A stretch of DNA of 64,000 bases from Sweltsa coloradensis (GCA_024449915.1 JAMZAV010003229.1:1-64000), one strand, 5' to 3'; positions 33,230-45,575 are shown, counted from the stretch's first letter. Numbers and translations are program-made. Notes: a model not told the origin generated them from the letters alone.

Positions 33230-33794
33230 CATTATTTCAAAAAACTATTTAATTGGAAATATTACATCGAATTTATTAATTGTTGTTGGTTTATGTCACG
33301 TAGAAAAAACTAAGGTTCAGCTAGGTTAAAGTGTTCCATTCCCCATTTTGAAATCAAAGATAATTTAAAAAATTGGTTAAGCTTAGGTTAAAGTGGCCAC
33401 ACTCTAGTGTAGCATCCGCCATCTTGAAAAAGTGAATAATTAAAAATTAAAAAATTACAATTCACAATTAAAAATTTAAAAATTCATAATTTAAAAAATC
33501 ATCATTAAAAAATGGTCCATTAAAAAATTTACATAATTAAAATTTGCATAATTAAAAAATTAATAATTAAAAAAATTAAAAATTAAAAATTCGTAATTAA
33601 AAATCTCCTCCACATGTGTGTGGGGGACTCTCCCATAAGAGCCCATGTTAAATCGCGCTCCTCCACTGCCCAGAACTCTCATTTTCCCCCTACTATGAGA
33701 GTATAATGACACCTTTTCTCGTTCCACACAAAGAAGAAAATTTTTAAATGTCCGCCATTTGTTTACGTATCGCACTTTCCCGCCTAACTCTGCT

Positions 33795-34335
33795 TATACC
33801 GTCAACAAGTGTCAAGTAACTATGGTTACTTGTTGATTATATGCCAAGTGTTTAAGGCTTATTTTAAAACCTTTATTTGGAAGCCTTCCAACAAACTTTT
33901 TCAACTTTTTTTTTCAAAAGAGACTATCATTCTATAACCTTAATGTCCATGTAAAATATGAACATTGTAGCCCCACCCGTCTGGTCAGAATCGCGGGCCG
34001 ACGTATTAGATGTTAGCAGTAGCTAGCAGTAGCTAGCAGTAGCTAGCAGTAGCTAGCAGTAGCTAGCAGTAGCTAACATCCTTAAAGTGATTTTGAGCAT
34101 GTTTGAAGACATTTTTTCACCAAGAAGGAATGGTCGTACCCCAATAAAATTTGGCATGTGTTGTCAGGTACCTAAATCCCCTCGATTGTGATAGTTTTCA
34201 AGTTCACATCACGTTACATGACGGCTGGGTAACACCTCGAAATCACCCCAACTCTGCTTGGTGTATAAGGTGCTTGAGTGTGTAGCGCACCGCGGCTTGG
34301 CTGCGGCGCCCTAACGGGCACCTAGATGGTAATAC
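33795..34335 (+). repeat. Interspersed repeat R, copy 1
   Basis: Shares with 36470-36850 the words AACTTTTTCAACTTTTT, AATAAAATTTGGCAT and GGTACCTAAATCCCC-like blocks. Parts also occur in the 54188-54968 element. Non-coding. Confidence 0.6.
34013..34076. repeat. 10-bp minisatellite
   Basis: About six copies of TAGCAGTAGC head to tail inside repeat R. Confidence 0.95.
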
Positions 34336-34338
34336 TAA

Positions 34339-34920
34339 CTAGGAAAACGCTTAAGTCCCGCCGCGTTGTTGGATGAGCGTAATTGGTCTATTGAGCCGCC
34401 ATGTGTTATGCGGGTTTTCTGTTGTTCTGTGAAAAAATCATTACTGTTGAAGATTATTTTTTAAATTTATTTAAATTAAATAAAAAATAAACTTCAATTT
34501 TTTATTTTTTTAGTTAATCGAAATTTTAAAAAAGAAAAAAATCGTAAAATTATTTGATTGCGCTCAAATTTCACACGAATATATTAATTCATAAAATTAA
34601 GGTTCTGTGAAAAAATCATTACAATCGGATAAAGCATGTTGGTGTTATAAGTAGAAGAAATTTTTCAAAAATCGAAAAAAAATCGTAAAATTGCGATTTT
34701 AATGAGAAATAATTTTTCGATTGCGCTCAAAAACGTGGCAGTTCTAAGTTCAGAGATTTCAAAGGCCTCCATAAAATTTCATTGCAATTGGAGTATCGGT
34801 TTAGCCGGAATCGTGCGGACAAACACACAAAAATACAATAAAAGAAAAAAAAAACATTCCGGATTTTTTTCTCCAGTGTAGTGAAATGGAATCTTCGCTT
34901 CGCTCGCTACGCTCATCCAA
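34339..34920 (+). mobile_element. Helentron-like element (CATCCA family)
   Basis: Begins CTAGGAAAACGCTTAAGTCC, has TTGGATGAGCG starting about 30 bp in, two subrepeats, the core GGTTTAGCCGGAATCG, and ends GCTCGCTACGCTCATCCA. Confidence 0.7.
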
Positions 34921-34929
34921 CTACTAAAA

Positions 34930-35205
34930 CTGTAAACCGACGGTGTTGACTCGAGCGCAAAGCGCCCGAATCTATGATTCGGGAGGTCCCGGATTCGAAT
35001 CCCGTCGAGACCGGCAATCCTGACTGAAGGTTTTTTTCGAGGTTTTCCTCAGTCGTTAATGCGAATGCAATGGATTGAGTCCTCTTAAACAGCCCTCGAA
35101 CTTCCCTTCACAATTATCCTATCCGCATCATACCTAATTCACATTCATATTTTTATATTGCACCCTATGACAGGTTAATTCCTACGGGGAAAAAATATAT
35201 GATAG
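34930..35205 (+). mobile_element. tRNA-derived SINE, copy 1
   Basis: Head 34937-35014 contains GGTCCCGGATTCGAATCCC (B box) and an upstream A-box-like region. It is followed by a central domain with GGTTTTCCTCAGTCGTTAA and a 3' part ending near ACAGGTTAATTCC. The same structure is at 56138-56395. Confidence 0.8.
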
Positions 35206-35225
35206 AGTAGGTCGTATGTGTTTTT

Positions 35226-35296
35226 ATTATATGAGGGATGGAGTGGGGGTGATGGGAGGGTGGATGGATGGATGGGGGGAGGGGGGAGGGGGTTGT
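35226..35296. repeat. GGAT/GGGA-rich low-complexity tract
   Basis: G-rich repeats (TGGATGGATGG and GGGGGGAGGG). Confidence 0.85.
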
Positions 35297-35630
35297 AAGC
35301 ATCGAAAATGTTCACTGTGCCATACAGATAAAGATGTAAGAGAGTTTGTGCTAAAGTTTGACAATTTTTTGTTCATCGACTAATAAGCAAGTTTGTCTTT
35401 CTTTAAAACGTCCCACCCTTAGTAATACGCGAGACAATGTTAGTCTATTATAAACTTGTGTCAAAGCCAGTATAACCCATTAGGGTGGAGTGAAGAGTTG
35501 CTCTATGTAAGACTATTCGATGTAGTTCACCCGTAAGAGCTTTTAGTTCAATCGGCTTTCTGTGTTCGCGCAGAATTTAGTTGCGTAAAGCGTTGTCGCA
35601 AATAAACATGATACGTACGTGTTTGAATAA
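35297..35630. other. No gene recognised
   Basis: Unique sequence without ORFs, boxes or repeats that I can identify. Confidence 0.4.
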
Positions 35631-36410
35631 GTAGGAAAACGTTTAAGTCCCGCCGCGTTGTTGGATGAGCGTAATTGGTGCATTGAGCTGCCATGTGTTA
35701 TGCGGATTTTCTGTTCTGTGAAAAAATCATTACTAAGTTGAAGATTTTTTTTTAATTATTTAAAAATAAATAAAAAATAAACTTCAATTTTTAATTTTTT
35801 TAATTAATCGTAATTTTAAAAAAGAAAAAAATCGTAAAATTTCGATTTTCATAAGAAATAATTATTTGATTGTGCTCAAATTTCACACGAATATATCGAT
35901 TCATAAAATTAAGGTTCTGTTAAAAAATCATTACAATCGGATAAAGCATGTAGGTGTTATAAGTCAAAGAATTGTTTTAAAAAAGAAAAACCACGTAAAA
36001 TTGCGATTTTCATGAGAAATAATTTTTCGATTGCGCTTAAATTTTCCACGAATATATAAATTCATAAAATAAAGGTCCTGTGAAAAAATCATTACAATCG
36101 GACAAAGCGTGTAGGTATTATAAATCGAAGAAATTTTTTCAAAATCGAAAAAAATCGTAAAATTGCGATTTTTATGAGAAATTTTTTTTCGATTGCGCTC
36201 AAAAACTTGGCAGTTCTAAGTTCAGAGATTTCGAAGGTCTCAATAAATTTTCATCGCAATTGGAGTATCGGTTTAGCCGGAATCGTGCGGACAAACACAC
36301 AAAAATACAAAAAAAAAAAAAAAAAAAAAAAAAAACATTCCGGATTTTTTTCTCCAGTGTAGTGAAATGGAATCTTCGCTTCGCTCGCTACGCTCGCTAC
36401 GCTCATCCAA
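35631..36410 (+). mobile_element. Helentron-like element (CATCCA family)
   Basis: Starts GTAGGAAAACG (first base differs from the family), contains three subrepeats of 150-165 bp, a run of about 24 A after CAAAAATAC, and ends GCTCATCCA. Confidence 0.7.
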
Positions 36411-36469
36411 TTAACAATATAATGTAAAATAGCTCGTGGTCCAAAGAAATGCAATTTGTACGCATTGTG

Positions 36470-36850
36470 GGTGATTATTGTCAAGTTTCTATAGTTACTT
36501 GCGAATTATATGCCTGTATAAGGCGTAAATTAAAACCTTCATTTGGATGGATGCCTTCCAACTAACTTTTTCAACTTTTTCTTTCAAAAGGCACCCGTTT
36601 CGTGAGAATCGCTGCGCAATTGAAACGAGTTAGGGAGTAGCCAGCCAGTGATTTTGACCATGTTTCAACCAATTTTTTCATCCAGAAGGAATCGCACCAA
36701 AATAAAATTTGGCATTGTGTTGTCATGTACCTAAATCCCCCCGATTATGACAGTTTTAAAGTTAAAAACACGTTTCATTATGACGGTGACACCTCGAAAA
36801 CTCCCTAACTTTACTTGGTATATAAGGTTCCTGAGTGTTATAAAACAGGC
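36470..36850 (+). repeat. Interspersed repeat R, copy 2
   Basis: Follows copy 1 (33795-34335) in order but lacks its 10-bp minisatellite. Confidence 0.6.
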
Positions 36851-37294
36851 ACCTACATAATTTTAATAATGTAATATTATAACAATTATTAATTTTGTTT
36901 AGTGGTGATCCATTATCCAATTATATTTCCAGCGTCTTTGTCCGCCAAACTTCTTTTTTAAAATATGTGTGCCAAGGTAAGGGCAAGAGCGGAAAGTCTT
37001 TTCACTTGGGAATGTGATATAAATAGCAATTCAAGAACGTTTCTATACTCAGCCGACAGAGTTCGCCGTCGTTCAGCCACGAGCCGCAACCATACGGTTT
37101 CAGTTATTTGACACTAGATAGCGACACTGGAGGTTATTGACTAAGGTTTAACCTTGTATAGTCGCGTCGCTCAAACGTAGATTACTTCCTTATTCTACAC
37201 ACTCGACATCGACATCTTAGTGATCTTACACTATTCATTATTAATCAACATTCATTAGGCCTATTCATCCTAAATCACATGTATTGTATTATAT
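36851..37294. other. No gene recognised; TATA-like word
   Basis: ATATAAATAG lies near 37018 and is followed about 30 bp later by TACTCAGCCGACAG. This could be the core promoter of a solo LTR, but no partner copy is in the window. Confidence 0.3.
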
Positions 37295-38098
37295 AATCCG
37301 ACGACTACAAAAACTTGTAAAAAGTCAGCCAAGCATTTCACATTCAAAATGATTGGGATAAAATAACAAGCCGATATACTCGAAGAGCCAAGCAATGTTT
37401 CATCCAGTAGTTGTGCCCTTCAAAGTTATGATATCATTTCGCCCAGTGACTAACGCCAAGCGATAGATTTCAACGTTGTGTATACCTGTACAAAACATTA
37501 GGAATCAAAGATAAATTACAGTAAATTCATATTAATCAAAGCATTCAAATATATAATAAAGAACACTAATAAAGCTTGGCGCATTGAAAGAAGGTTCTAC
37601 CCTTTCTGCACGCTCTCCGTTGCGTAGCCGTTAGCCACATCCTCCCCCCTCCCCCCTCCCCCCACTCCACGACAGATATCAATTACCCAAACGCCATATT
37701 TTTTCTTTCCTGTTGTAAGTGAATTTAAATTATTGTGCTTGTCAAACAGTTTTTAGTGACGACCTCTTTTTAGGAGGTTCTACCCTTGCTGCACGCTCTT
37801 CGTAGTCAATGCGCCAAGCTTTATTAGTGTTCTTTATTATATATTTGAATGCTTTGATTAATATGAATTTACTGTAATTTATGTTTGATTCCTAATGTTT
37901 TGAACAGGTATACACAACGTTGAAATCTATCGCTTGGCGTTAGTCACTGGGCGAAATGATATCATAACTTTGAAGGGCACAACTACTGGATGAAACATCG
38001 CTTGGCTCTTCAAGTATATCGGCTTGTTATTTGATCCCAATCATTTTGAATGTGAAATGCTTGGCTGACTTTTTACAAGTTTTTGTAGTCGTCGGATT
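37295..38098. mobile_element. Large fold-back element, ACAAAAACTTGTA family
   Basis: Arms of about 290 bp (37295-37590 and 37807-38098) begin AATCCGACGACTACAAAAAC and are almost perfectly inverted. The loop includes a C-rich tract (37640-37672) and two copies of GGTTCTACCCTT. Confidence 0.9.
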
Positions 38099-38230
38099 TC
38101 ATTACTTTTTTAAGTTTGGTGCTATAGCTACTAGTTGTTATGGATACAATAAAATCGTTGTTAGTAATCCATCAATTGAAACAAGGTTAAATGTTAAATA
38201 TTTCCTCCACCACTATTGCGCCAATTAAAT

Positions 38231-39036
38231 ATAGGGTGTCGGCTTCTAAGCCCCTGTCTCCTAAGCCCCTGGACCTTTTTTTGGCTTCTAAGCCCCTGTG
38301 ACCGACGGTTGTGCTACACGTTGCGAAGCGGGGCTAAGAAGACAAACCGGTCCGGGCTTTAGAAGACTAAAAGTCTTCTTAGGCCCTGTCTCCTAACGCC
38401 CGCACGATGTTTTTGTTCGGTCGCACACGTTGCAAAGCGGGCTGTACTACTGTAGGTGAAACCATAAATTCCCAAATGTTGGTGGTGGGTGGGGGTGGGG
38501 GGATAAAAATTAATCATTTGCAATATTCGATTGATTAGATATTGCTTAACGTCTCATTCGACTCGAAAATGTTGCAATTAAATCATGTAGGCATTGCAAA
38601 AGCACTGTTTTAATATGCATTGATTTTATTGTGACAATTTTATTCATAGTTGAATGTTGATAAAGAATTGGTTTTGGGAGAACTAACACCATAGTTTTCA
38701 TTTCTTAACAGTAACTGTGTATCTGCGTGGGTAGACCCCAAATACACATAAATGTATAATATCTTTACTTTGCATACTTAATATAATATAACTGCATAAT
38801 TATGCCGAGTTGGGAACCTGCTCATCTTAAACATTAATATTGTGTCGTTTTCAATTATTGCAGGCACTCAATGTCGTCTAAGATGTAATAATACTATTTA
38901 CTTCAATTCAGAAATTAAAAAAGTACGCCCCAAAAGGGATTCGAACCACGGGTCTCCCACACTCTAGGTGAGCGTCGTAACTACAAGACCATCAGGGAGG
39001 GTAAATTATAATCTATGAATTGTAGTTGCATTATAC
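38231..39036. repeat. CTAAGCCCC repeat, copy 1
   Basis: Starts with a module of repeated TCTAAGCCCCTG words and the hairpin AGAAGACTAAAAGTCTTCT, continues through unique AT-rich sequence, and ends with a minus-strand tRNA-like block (38933-39003, GTGGTTCGAATCCC). Copy 2 is 62428-63240 and a partial copy is 39049-39217. Confidence 0.75.
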
Positions 39037-39048
39037 ATCTGAAGGGGC

Positions 39049-39217
39049 GGTATTCTAAGCCCCTGTCTCCTAAGCCCCTGGACCTTTTTTTGGCTTCTTA
39101 GCCCCTGTGACCGACGGTTGTGCTACACGTTGCGAAGCGGGGCTAAGAAGACAAACCGGTCCGGGCTTTAGAAGACTAAAAGTCTTCTTAGGCCCTGTCT
39201 CCTAACGCCCGCACGAA
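39049..39217. repeat. CTAAGCCCC repeat, partial third copy
   Basis: Repeats the first 170 bp of the element directly after copy 1, then stops at CGCCCGCACGA. Confidence 0.75.
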
Positions 39218-39280
39218 AACCATGAGCCATTACAGATAAGAAATGATAACGAATTTTTAAGTGTTTATTATTATCGATTT

Positions 39281-40031
39281 TTGGATGAACGAAGCGAAGA
39301 CTTTAATTTCACCGACCCCCCAAAAAATTTAGCTCGGGTGTTTTTTTTTTTTTTTTTTTTTTTCTGTCTGTTTGTTCGCTCTCTACCGGGAATACGGCAT
39401 ATGCGATCTTGATCAAAATTTAAGGGGACCTTCGAAATCTCTGAACTTAGACTTGCTACGTTTTTGGGGTACAATCGAAGAAATATTTCTCATAAATATC
39501 GTACTTTTACGATTTTTTTCGGTTTTTAGTGCGATATTTTCGTGACATTTGGGCCGATTCTGACCAAACGGGTGGGGATACAACGTTCATATTTCACATG
39601 CACATTTAGTAATGGTGTGTATGACTTTTTGAAAGAAAAAGTTGAAAAAGTTAGCCAGATCTATAGAAATAAAGGTTTAGTTTTGATTTTTTTGAGTGTT
39701 AAATATTAAAACCTTTATTTCTATAATTCTGGCCTAACTTTTCTATTTTTTTTCAAAGTCAATACATTCACCTTACAAATGTCCAGTGAATATAAACGTT
39801 GTAGCCCCTTTTGAATCCGCCCAAATAGCACGAAAATAGATTTAGATCTTTTCACAGCCTTTTTAAATTCCATGAGATTTTATATAAAAAGCCTTTTTTA
39901 CAAAACATAGTCAAGACCAATATATTGTTTGATGGGCCTGTTAAATTTTTTTTTTTTAATTAATATTAAATTTTTATAGATTAAAAAGCTCATCGTCAAC
40001 GCGAACTAAAAAAGTTTGCGAAAGCTTCCTA
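39281..40031 (-). mobile_element. Helentron-like element (CATCCA family, variant core)
   Basis: Minus strand: start TAGGAAGCTTTCGC, internal copies of GGTGGGGATACAACGTTCA-type subrepeats, core region with GTTTGTTCGC, T/A-rich tract, and 3' end CGTTCATCCA. Confidence 0.6.
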
Positions 40032-40689
40032 TTTTGAAACTTAGTACCACGGACAGGAAGCATAAATGTTATAGTCAAGCGAATTAAAGGACAATACAAG
40101 AACAATTAGGGGTTTTTGGTAGAGGCTAATTTTGGACTTATCTCAGAACAAATTTAAGAAAATTGCCTCGAGGCGCCATGACAAAATTCGTCCGGTTAAG
40201 GGGGTGGAAGGGGTTGAAAAAATGGCTTTTTTTAATTCGAAAATTCAAATATCAAACTAAATTTAATCCTAAGATTACAAAATTAATACATATTCTAGAT
40301 AAAAGTCCAAAATTTATTTAAACAAAATACATATTACCATATATGTATATCTAACCATATTTTACACCCTTTGATTTTTATTAACAAATTTTCTCACTGT
40401 GCTGGGAGGATTGGTCTACCAGACGTGGGTTTTGTGATAGGGCCGTGAATTTTTCCTAAAATACTCAGAAGAATGTGCTCTAAAAAATGGCTCGAGGTGC
40501 CCTCAAAAAAGTTGCTTGCTTATAGGAGAAAAAGGGGGTGTACTAAAAGGGGTTGATAACACTAAAATATATAAATCTGTATTCAAATATAATATTAAGG
40601 ACGCCAAATTAACATTCATTGTAGATTAAGATCTAAAGTTTAATTTAAAAAATTAAAATTTCACCATATATGTAGATCTGATCAGATTA

Positions 40690-41130
40690 TGCGCCCTGAC
40701 CACTTTTCATAAATTTACTCAATATTAACGAAAGTGTATCGTGTGACCACTTGTTTTGTCCCACATTATTCCAATATTACGAATTAGGACGAAAAGAACA
40801 TTTTGCAATGCCTTGGGTACATTTTCCACACAAAGACTTTGACCCATTTTCACACATTTACTCAAGATTAACGAAAGTGTATAGTGTGACCACTCGTTTT
40901 GTCCAAAATTATGCCAATAAAACGAATTATTACGAAAATAAGTTTTTAACACCTTGGGTACATTTTTACGCAATGGACTTTGACCCTTTTTTTTACAAAT
41001 TTACTCAAAAATAACGAAAGTGTATCGTGTGACCACTCGTTTAATCCCAAATTATGTCAATAATACGAATTAAGACGATTTTTTTGTAACACCTTGGGCA
41101 TATTTTCACGCAATGGACTCGGATCCATTT
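40690..41130. repeat. 138-bp tandem repeats in left arm
   Basis: Three successive copies carrying TTTACTCAA, AACGAAAGTGTAT and CCTTGGG. The inverse series is at 44340-44740. Confidence 0.8.
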
Positions 41131-41149
41131 TCTAACAATAAGCGTCAAA

Positions 41150-41640
41150 TAGCCTATTTAGAGTTACCTAACAATTTGGTGGTTTTGTAGTCGAGTGTCA
41201 ACACACCTTTTGGATCAAAATAGTACATTCATGATGTGTGAATCATGTACTGTGAATACTGGCCGCTTTGCTAACGCTATAATAATATAGTCACGTTGAT
41301 GGATGAGTCTTTTTTGGTCAATCGATCCTCCTTTTTATATGGTCTTCATACTGTTTTCTTGTTATAAGTATGTTTTGAATAAAAGATCAGTGAATTAGTA
41401 ATTAGTTATATAAACTTGTCAAAATATCTTCTTTAAAAGCACAGTTATTGATGTTATACAAATAGGTACAGTATATTTATTTTATTAGTGCACGGGAAGT
41501 CGTAGATTTGTTCCATAACACTTTCCGAATTTAATTTTCATTTAGATTTCTATTGAGTTATTTACACAAGCACTATTCACAAAAACCCGGGAACGAGGCC
41601 CTGCAATAGTAACAGGAATATTGGTTATGATTTAAATTGC
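41150..41640. other. No gene recognised
   Basis: AT-rich sequence between the left arm and LINE-D. No motif is seen. Confidence 0.4.
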
Positions 41641-41649
41641 CTGTTAACT

Positions 41650-44210
41650 GTAACGATAACGGGAAGCTATTGCCAGGCTATCCATCGCTGTATTCATAGC
41701 TAAACCACTAGCGGATATATTCAATTTCTCCTTCATGGTTGGCATTTACCCAGATATGGCGAAATGGGCTGTTATTAAGCCACTATTCAAAAAAGGTAAC
41801 AAAAAAGATATAGGTAACTACAGACCAATAGCTCTTCTAACAATATTCTCAAAAATTTTAGAAAAGCTTTTCTTAAAACGCTTAACGGAATTTCTTGATA
41901 CTAATCAAATTCTATGTGAGGAACAACACGGGTTTAGGAAGAAATATTCAACCACTTCAGCAACCTTCAACATAGTTTTATAAAATCATGAAGCTTGAGA
42001 ACATAAAAAGAAGTAGCAGTGTTAATGTGTGACTTGTCCAAAGCTTTCGATACCATTGACCATAATATTTTAATTAAGAAATTGAACTTTTATGGTATCA
42101 ATGGTATTCCCTCCAAATGGATAAAGTCATATATTAGTTGTAGGAAGCAAATGGTCAAGTTACAGAATTGTAAATCTAAAAAGAATCTATCATGGGAAGA
42201 AATACGTAATGGCGTGCCCCAAGGGTCAATATTAGGGCCTATATTTTTTAGTTTGTACATAAAACTAGGAAAACGCTAAGTCCCGCCGCGTTGTTGGATG
42301 AGCGTAATTGGTGCATTGAGTTGTTAAGTGTTATGCGGATTTTCTGTTGTACTGTGAAAAAATCATAACTTAGTTGATTTTTTTAAAAATTAATTTAAAT
42401 TAAATAAAAAATAAACTTTAATTTTAATTTTTTTTAATTATTCGTAATTTAAAAAAGAAAAAAATCGTAAAATTTCGATTTTCATAACAATAATTTTTGA
42501 TTGCGCTCAGATTTCCAACGAATATATAATTCATGAAATTAAGGTTCTGTGAAAAAATCATTACGATCGGATAAAGCATGTAGGTGCTATAAGCCAAAGA
42601 AATTTGAAAATCAAAAAAATTCCAAAAATTGCGATTTTTTAAAGAAATTTATCTTTCGATATCGCTCAAAATTCACACGAATATATCAATTCATAAATTA
42701 AAGGTTGTGTGAAAAAATTATTACAATCGGACAAAACATGCAGGTGTTATAAATCGAAGAATTTTGTTAAAAATCGAAAAAAATCGTAAAATTGAGATTT
42801 TCATGAGAAATAATTTTTCGATCGATTTTTCCCCCCGTGCAGTTCTTCGTTCAGAGATTTCATAGACCTCCATAAAATTTCATCGCAATTGGAGTATTGG
42901 TTTAGCCGGAATCGTGTTCACAGACACACAAAAATACAAAAAAAAAAAAAAAAAAAAAAAAAAACATTCCGGATTTTTTTCTCCAGTGTAGTGAAATGGA
43001 ATCTTCGCTTCGCTCGCTACGCTCGCTACGCTCATCCAACAAATATAAATAGTGAATTTAGCATAGTTATACTATTTGCAGACGATACCAGTGTGGTTAT
43101 TACAGGAAAGGATGGGCAGAATTAATAGCAAATATTAAATTTATTCTTAGCAAGTTAGAGGAATGGTTTGACCCAATAAACTTAAATTAAACGGCGCAAA
43201 AACCAATCTAATGAGATTTCAAACTAAAGGAAAACTTAATGAAATAAAAATTAATTATAAAATTAGAACACTGTCGTTTACTCGGGATTAATATTGATGA
43301 TTATAGACTAAATTGGGAAGAACACATTCATAAACTAGGCAAACGTTTGAGATCATCATGTTATGCACTTAAAGAACTGTCACATCAAGTGAGTTACCCT
43401 ATCTACAGAATAGCATTTTTTGCAAACGTACAATCTAATATACTATATGGTATATAAATTTGGGGTGGGTCTACATTTGCTCAAGACATATTTAAATGTC
43501 AAAAAAAGTCTGTCAGAATTTTAGGTCGGAAAAGTTATAGATCATCTTGCAGTAAACTTTTTGTGCAGCTGAATATATTAACCGTACCTTGCTTATACAT
43601 TCTCGAAATTCTTACATTTGTCAAAGATAATCCATCTCATTTTACCCGAAACAGTTTTATACATACCAGAACCATACAACCAGAATACAAGATTTAACAG
43701 TAATTTACACCAAACCCAACACAGACACAACCTATCAAACAGAGACCCAGTTAAAGCTGGTGTTATTCTTTTTAACAATTTACCAACTAAATTAAAAGAC
43801 CTCAACATAAATTGAGACAAATTTAAAATAAACGTTGAACAATATCTAATTTTTCATGGGTTTTATAGTATAAAAGAATTTCAAGATGGTAAAGACTGCT
43901 CTTGTGAATATTGTATTAAAAATTTGAGGTGAAAGATAAGAGGGTAAAAATATAACGCTGAAAGAAATTTTTGTAATTATTGTATTGTATGTAAATTTTA
44001 TTTTGAATGTAAAATGAATAACATGTAATATTGTATTTTGCATGTAGAATTAAATATGTAAAATTAAGGTATTTTGTAAGTAGATTTAGAATAAGTTAAA
44101 GCGTGTTTCAAGACTTGTACATGAACTATGTATTTTTAAGTGAGCAATGCTTTTGCAATTGCTAATGAAATAAAACGCATTTGAATTAAAAATTGAATTG
44201 AATTATAGAG
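41650..44210 (+). pseudogene. LINE-D reverse transcriptase and 3' end, split by a nested element
   Basis: RT fingers: IAKPLADIFNFSF, VIKPLFKKGNKKDIGNYRPI and EEQHGFRKKYSTTSA, ending in a frameshift near 41985. Palm: LMCDLSKAFDTIDHNILIKK, NGVPQGSILGPIFFSLYI, then the nested element 42265-43039, then EFSIVILFADDTSVVIT (FADD box). The thumb and C-terminal region are degraded, with short recognisable pieces to about 43830. The 3' UTR ends near 44205 in an ATTGAATTGAATT-type tail. The endonuclease half is missing. CR1/Jockey-like by motif style. Confidence 0.9.
42265..43039 (+). mobile_element. Helentron-like element nested in LINE-D RT
   Basis: Starts CTAGGAAAACGCTAAGTCC, has three subrepeats, the core GGTTTAGCCGGAATCG and an A-run, and ends GCTCGCTACGCTCATCCA. 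It separates FFSLYI from EFSIVILFADD. Joining the flanks leaves about the normal RT spacing, so there is little or no target duplication. Confidence 0.75.
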
Positions 44211-45225
44211 CAGCCCTAAATTTGACAAATTATTTACGAGTATTTGCCTTGTGCGCGTTGTACGATTTTATAAAATAAAACTAAAATGTTGTAAACATTT
44301 GTATTTGAAAATGTGATTGAAGCCCCAAAAAAATGTGGCAATGGTGTTAAAAAAAATCGTCCTAATTCGTATTATTGACATAATTTGGGATTAAACGAGT
44401 GGTCATACTATACACTTTCGTTATTTTGGAGTAAATTTGTAAAAAGGGGTCAAAGTCCATTGCGCGAAAATGTACCCAAGGTGTTAAAACTTATTTTCGT
44501 CCTTATTCGTATTATTGGCATAGTTTGAGACAAAACGAGTAGTCCCACTTCACACTTCACTTTCGTTAATCTTGAGTAAATGTGTGAAAATGGGTCAAAG
44601 TCCATTGTGTGAAAATGTACCCAAGGCATTGCAAAATATTCTTTTCGTCCTAATTCGTAATATTGGAATAATTTGGGACAAAACAAGTGTTCACACGATA
44701 GGCCTACACTTTCGTTAATATTGAGTAAATTTATGAAAAGTGGTCAGGGCGCATAATCTGATCTGATTTACATATATGGTGAAATTTTAATTTTTTAAAT
44801 TAAACTTTAGATCTTAATCTACAATAAATGTTAATTTGGCGTCCTTAATATTATATTTGAATACAGATTTATTTATTTTAGTGTTATCAACCCCTTTTAG
44901 TACACCCCCTTTTTCTCCTATAAGCAAGCAACTTTTTTGAGGGCACCTCGAGCCATTTTTTAGAGAACATTCTTCTGAGTATTTTAGAGAAAATTCACGG
45001 CCCTATCACAAAACCCACGTCTGGTAGGCCAATCCTCCCAGCACAGTGAGAAAATTTGTTCATAAAAGTCAAAGGGTGTAAAATATGGTTAGATATACAT
45101 ATATGGTAATATGTATTTTTTTAAATAAATTTCATATCCACAATATGTATTAATTTTGTAATCTTAGGATAAAATTTAGTTTGATATTTGAATTTTCGAA
45201 TTTTTAAAAAATGCCATTTTATCCC

Positions 45226-45575
45226 TAGCGAAATTAAAGCCACGCGAAATTACAGTTTTTTCGTGATATCTCGAGAACTATGCAAATTATCTAAAAACTG
45301 ATTGCAGACAGCTCTGTGGTTTTGTTACAGCAATATAATGCAAGAAAAAATATTCAAATATAATAATCGGTGCGGTTTGTATAAGATATACATTTAATTA
45401 ATTAAATATATCAAATAAAAAACTTAATTACTATCACATTACAATATTCTTTTGTACAGGCTATAGTTCTTCCAAAACCACAGGGCTGTCTGCAATCAGT
45501 TTTTAGATATTTTGCATCGATCTTGAGATATCACGAAAAATCTGTCATTTCGCTTGGTTTTAATTTCGAGACTAT
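45226..45575. mobile_element. Small fold-back MITE in the right arm
   Basis: Inverted arms of about 105 bp share TTTTTCGTGATATCTCGAGA-like and AAAAACTGATTGCAGACAGC words around a 140-bp AT-rich loop. The left arm of the host fold-back lacks it, so it inserted later. Confidence 0.85.

Larger units (their letters stand above)
28865..33694 (-). repeat. Right giant terminal inverted repeat
   Basis: Inverse of 23293-28089, with independent substitutions and small indels. Confidence 0.85.
23287..33700. mobile_element. Palindromic Polinton/Maverick-like element with PolB in both arms
   Basis: ATGAGA stands at 23287-23292 and again at 33695-33700. Between them a 10,402-bp element (23293-33694) starts AGTAGGGGGAAAATGA and ends with its inverse TCATTTTCCCCCTACT. 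Termini beginning AG and 6-bp target duplications are hallmarks of Polintons. The inverted repeats run to about 28089 on the left and from about 28865 on the right, roughly 4.8 kb each, far beyond the hundreds of bases usual for Polintons. Each arm holds one protein-primed PolB gene. Integrase, packaging ATPase, protease and capsid genes are absent, so movement would need proteins from another element. About 775 bp in the middle are not shared by both arms. Confidence 0.85.

Noticed and set aside
23287..33700. Assembly artefact as the explanation of the palindrome
   Set aside because: The arms carry different substitutions, frameshifts and one private stop, the centre is unique, and an exact 6-bp duplication flanks the whole. 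Long reads could still test it.
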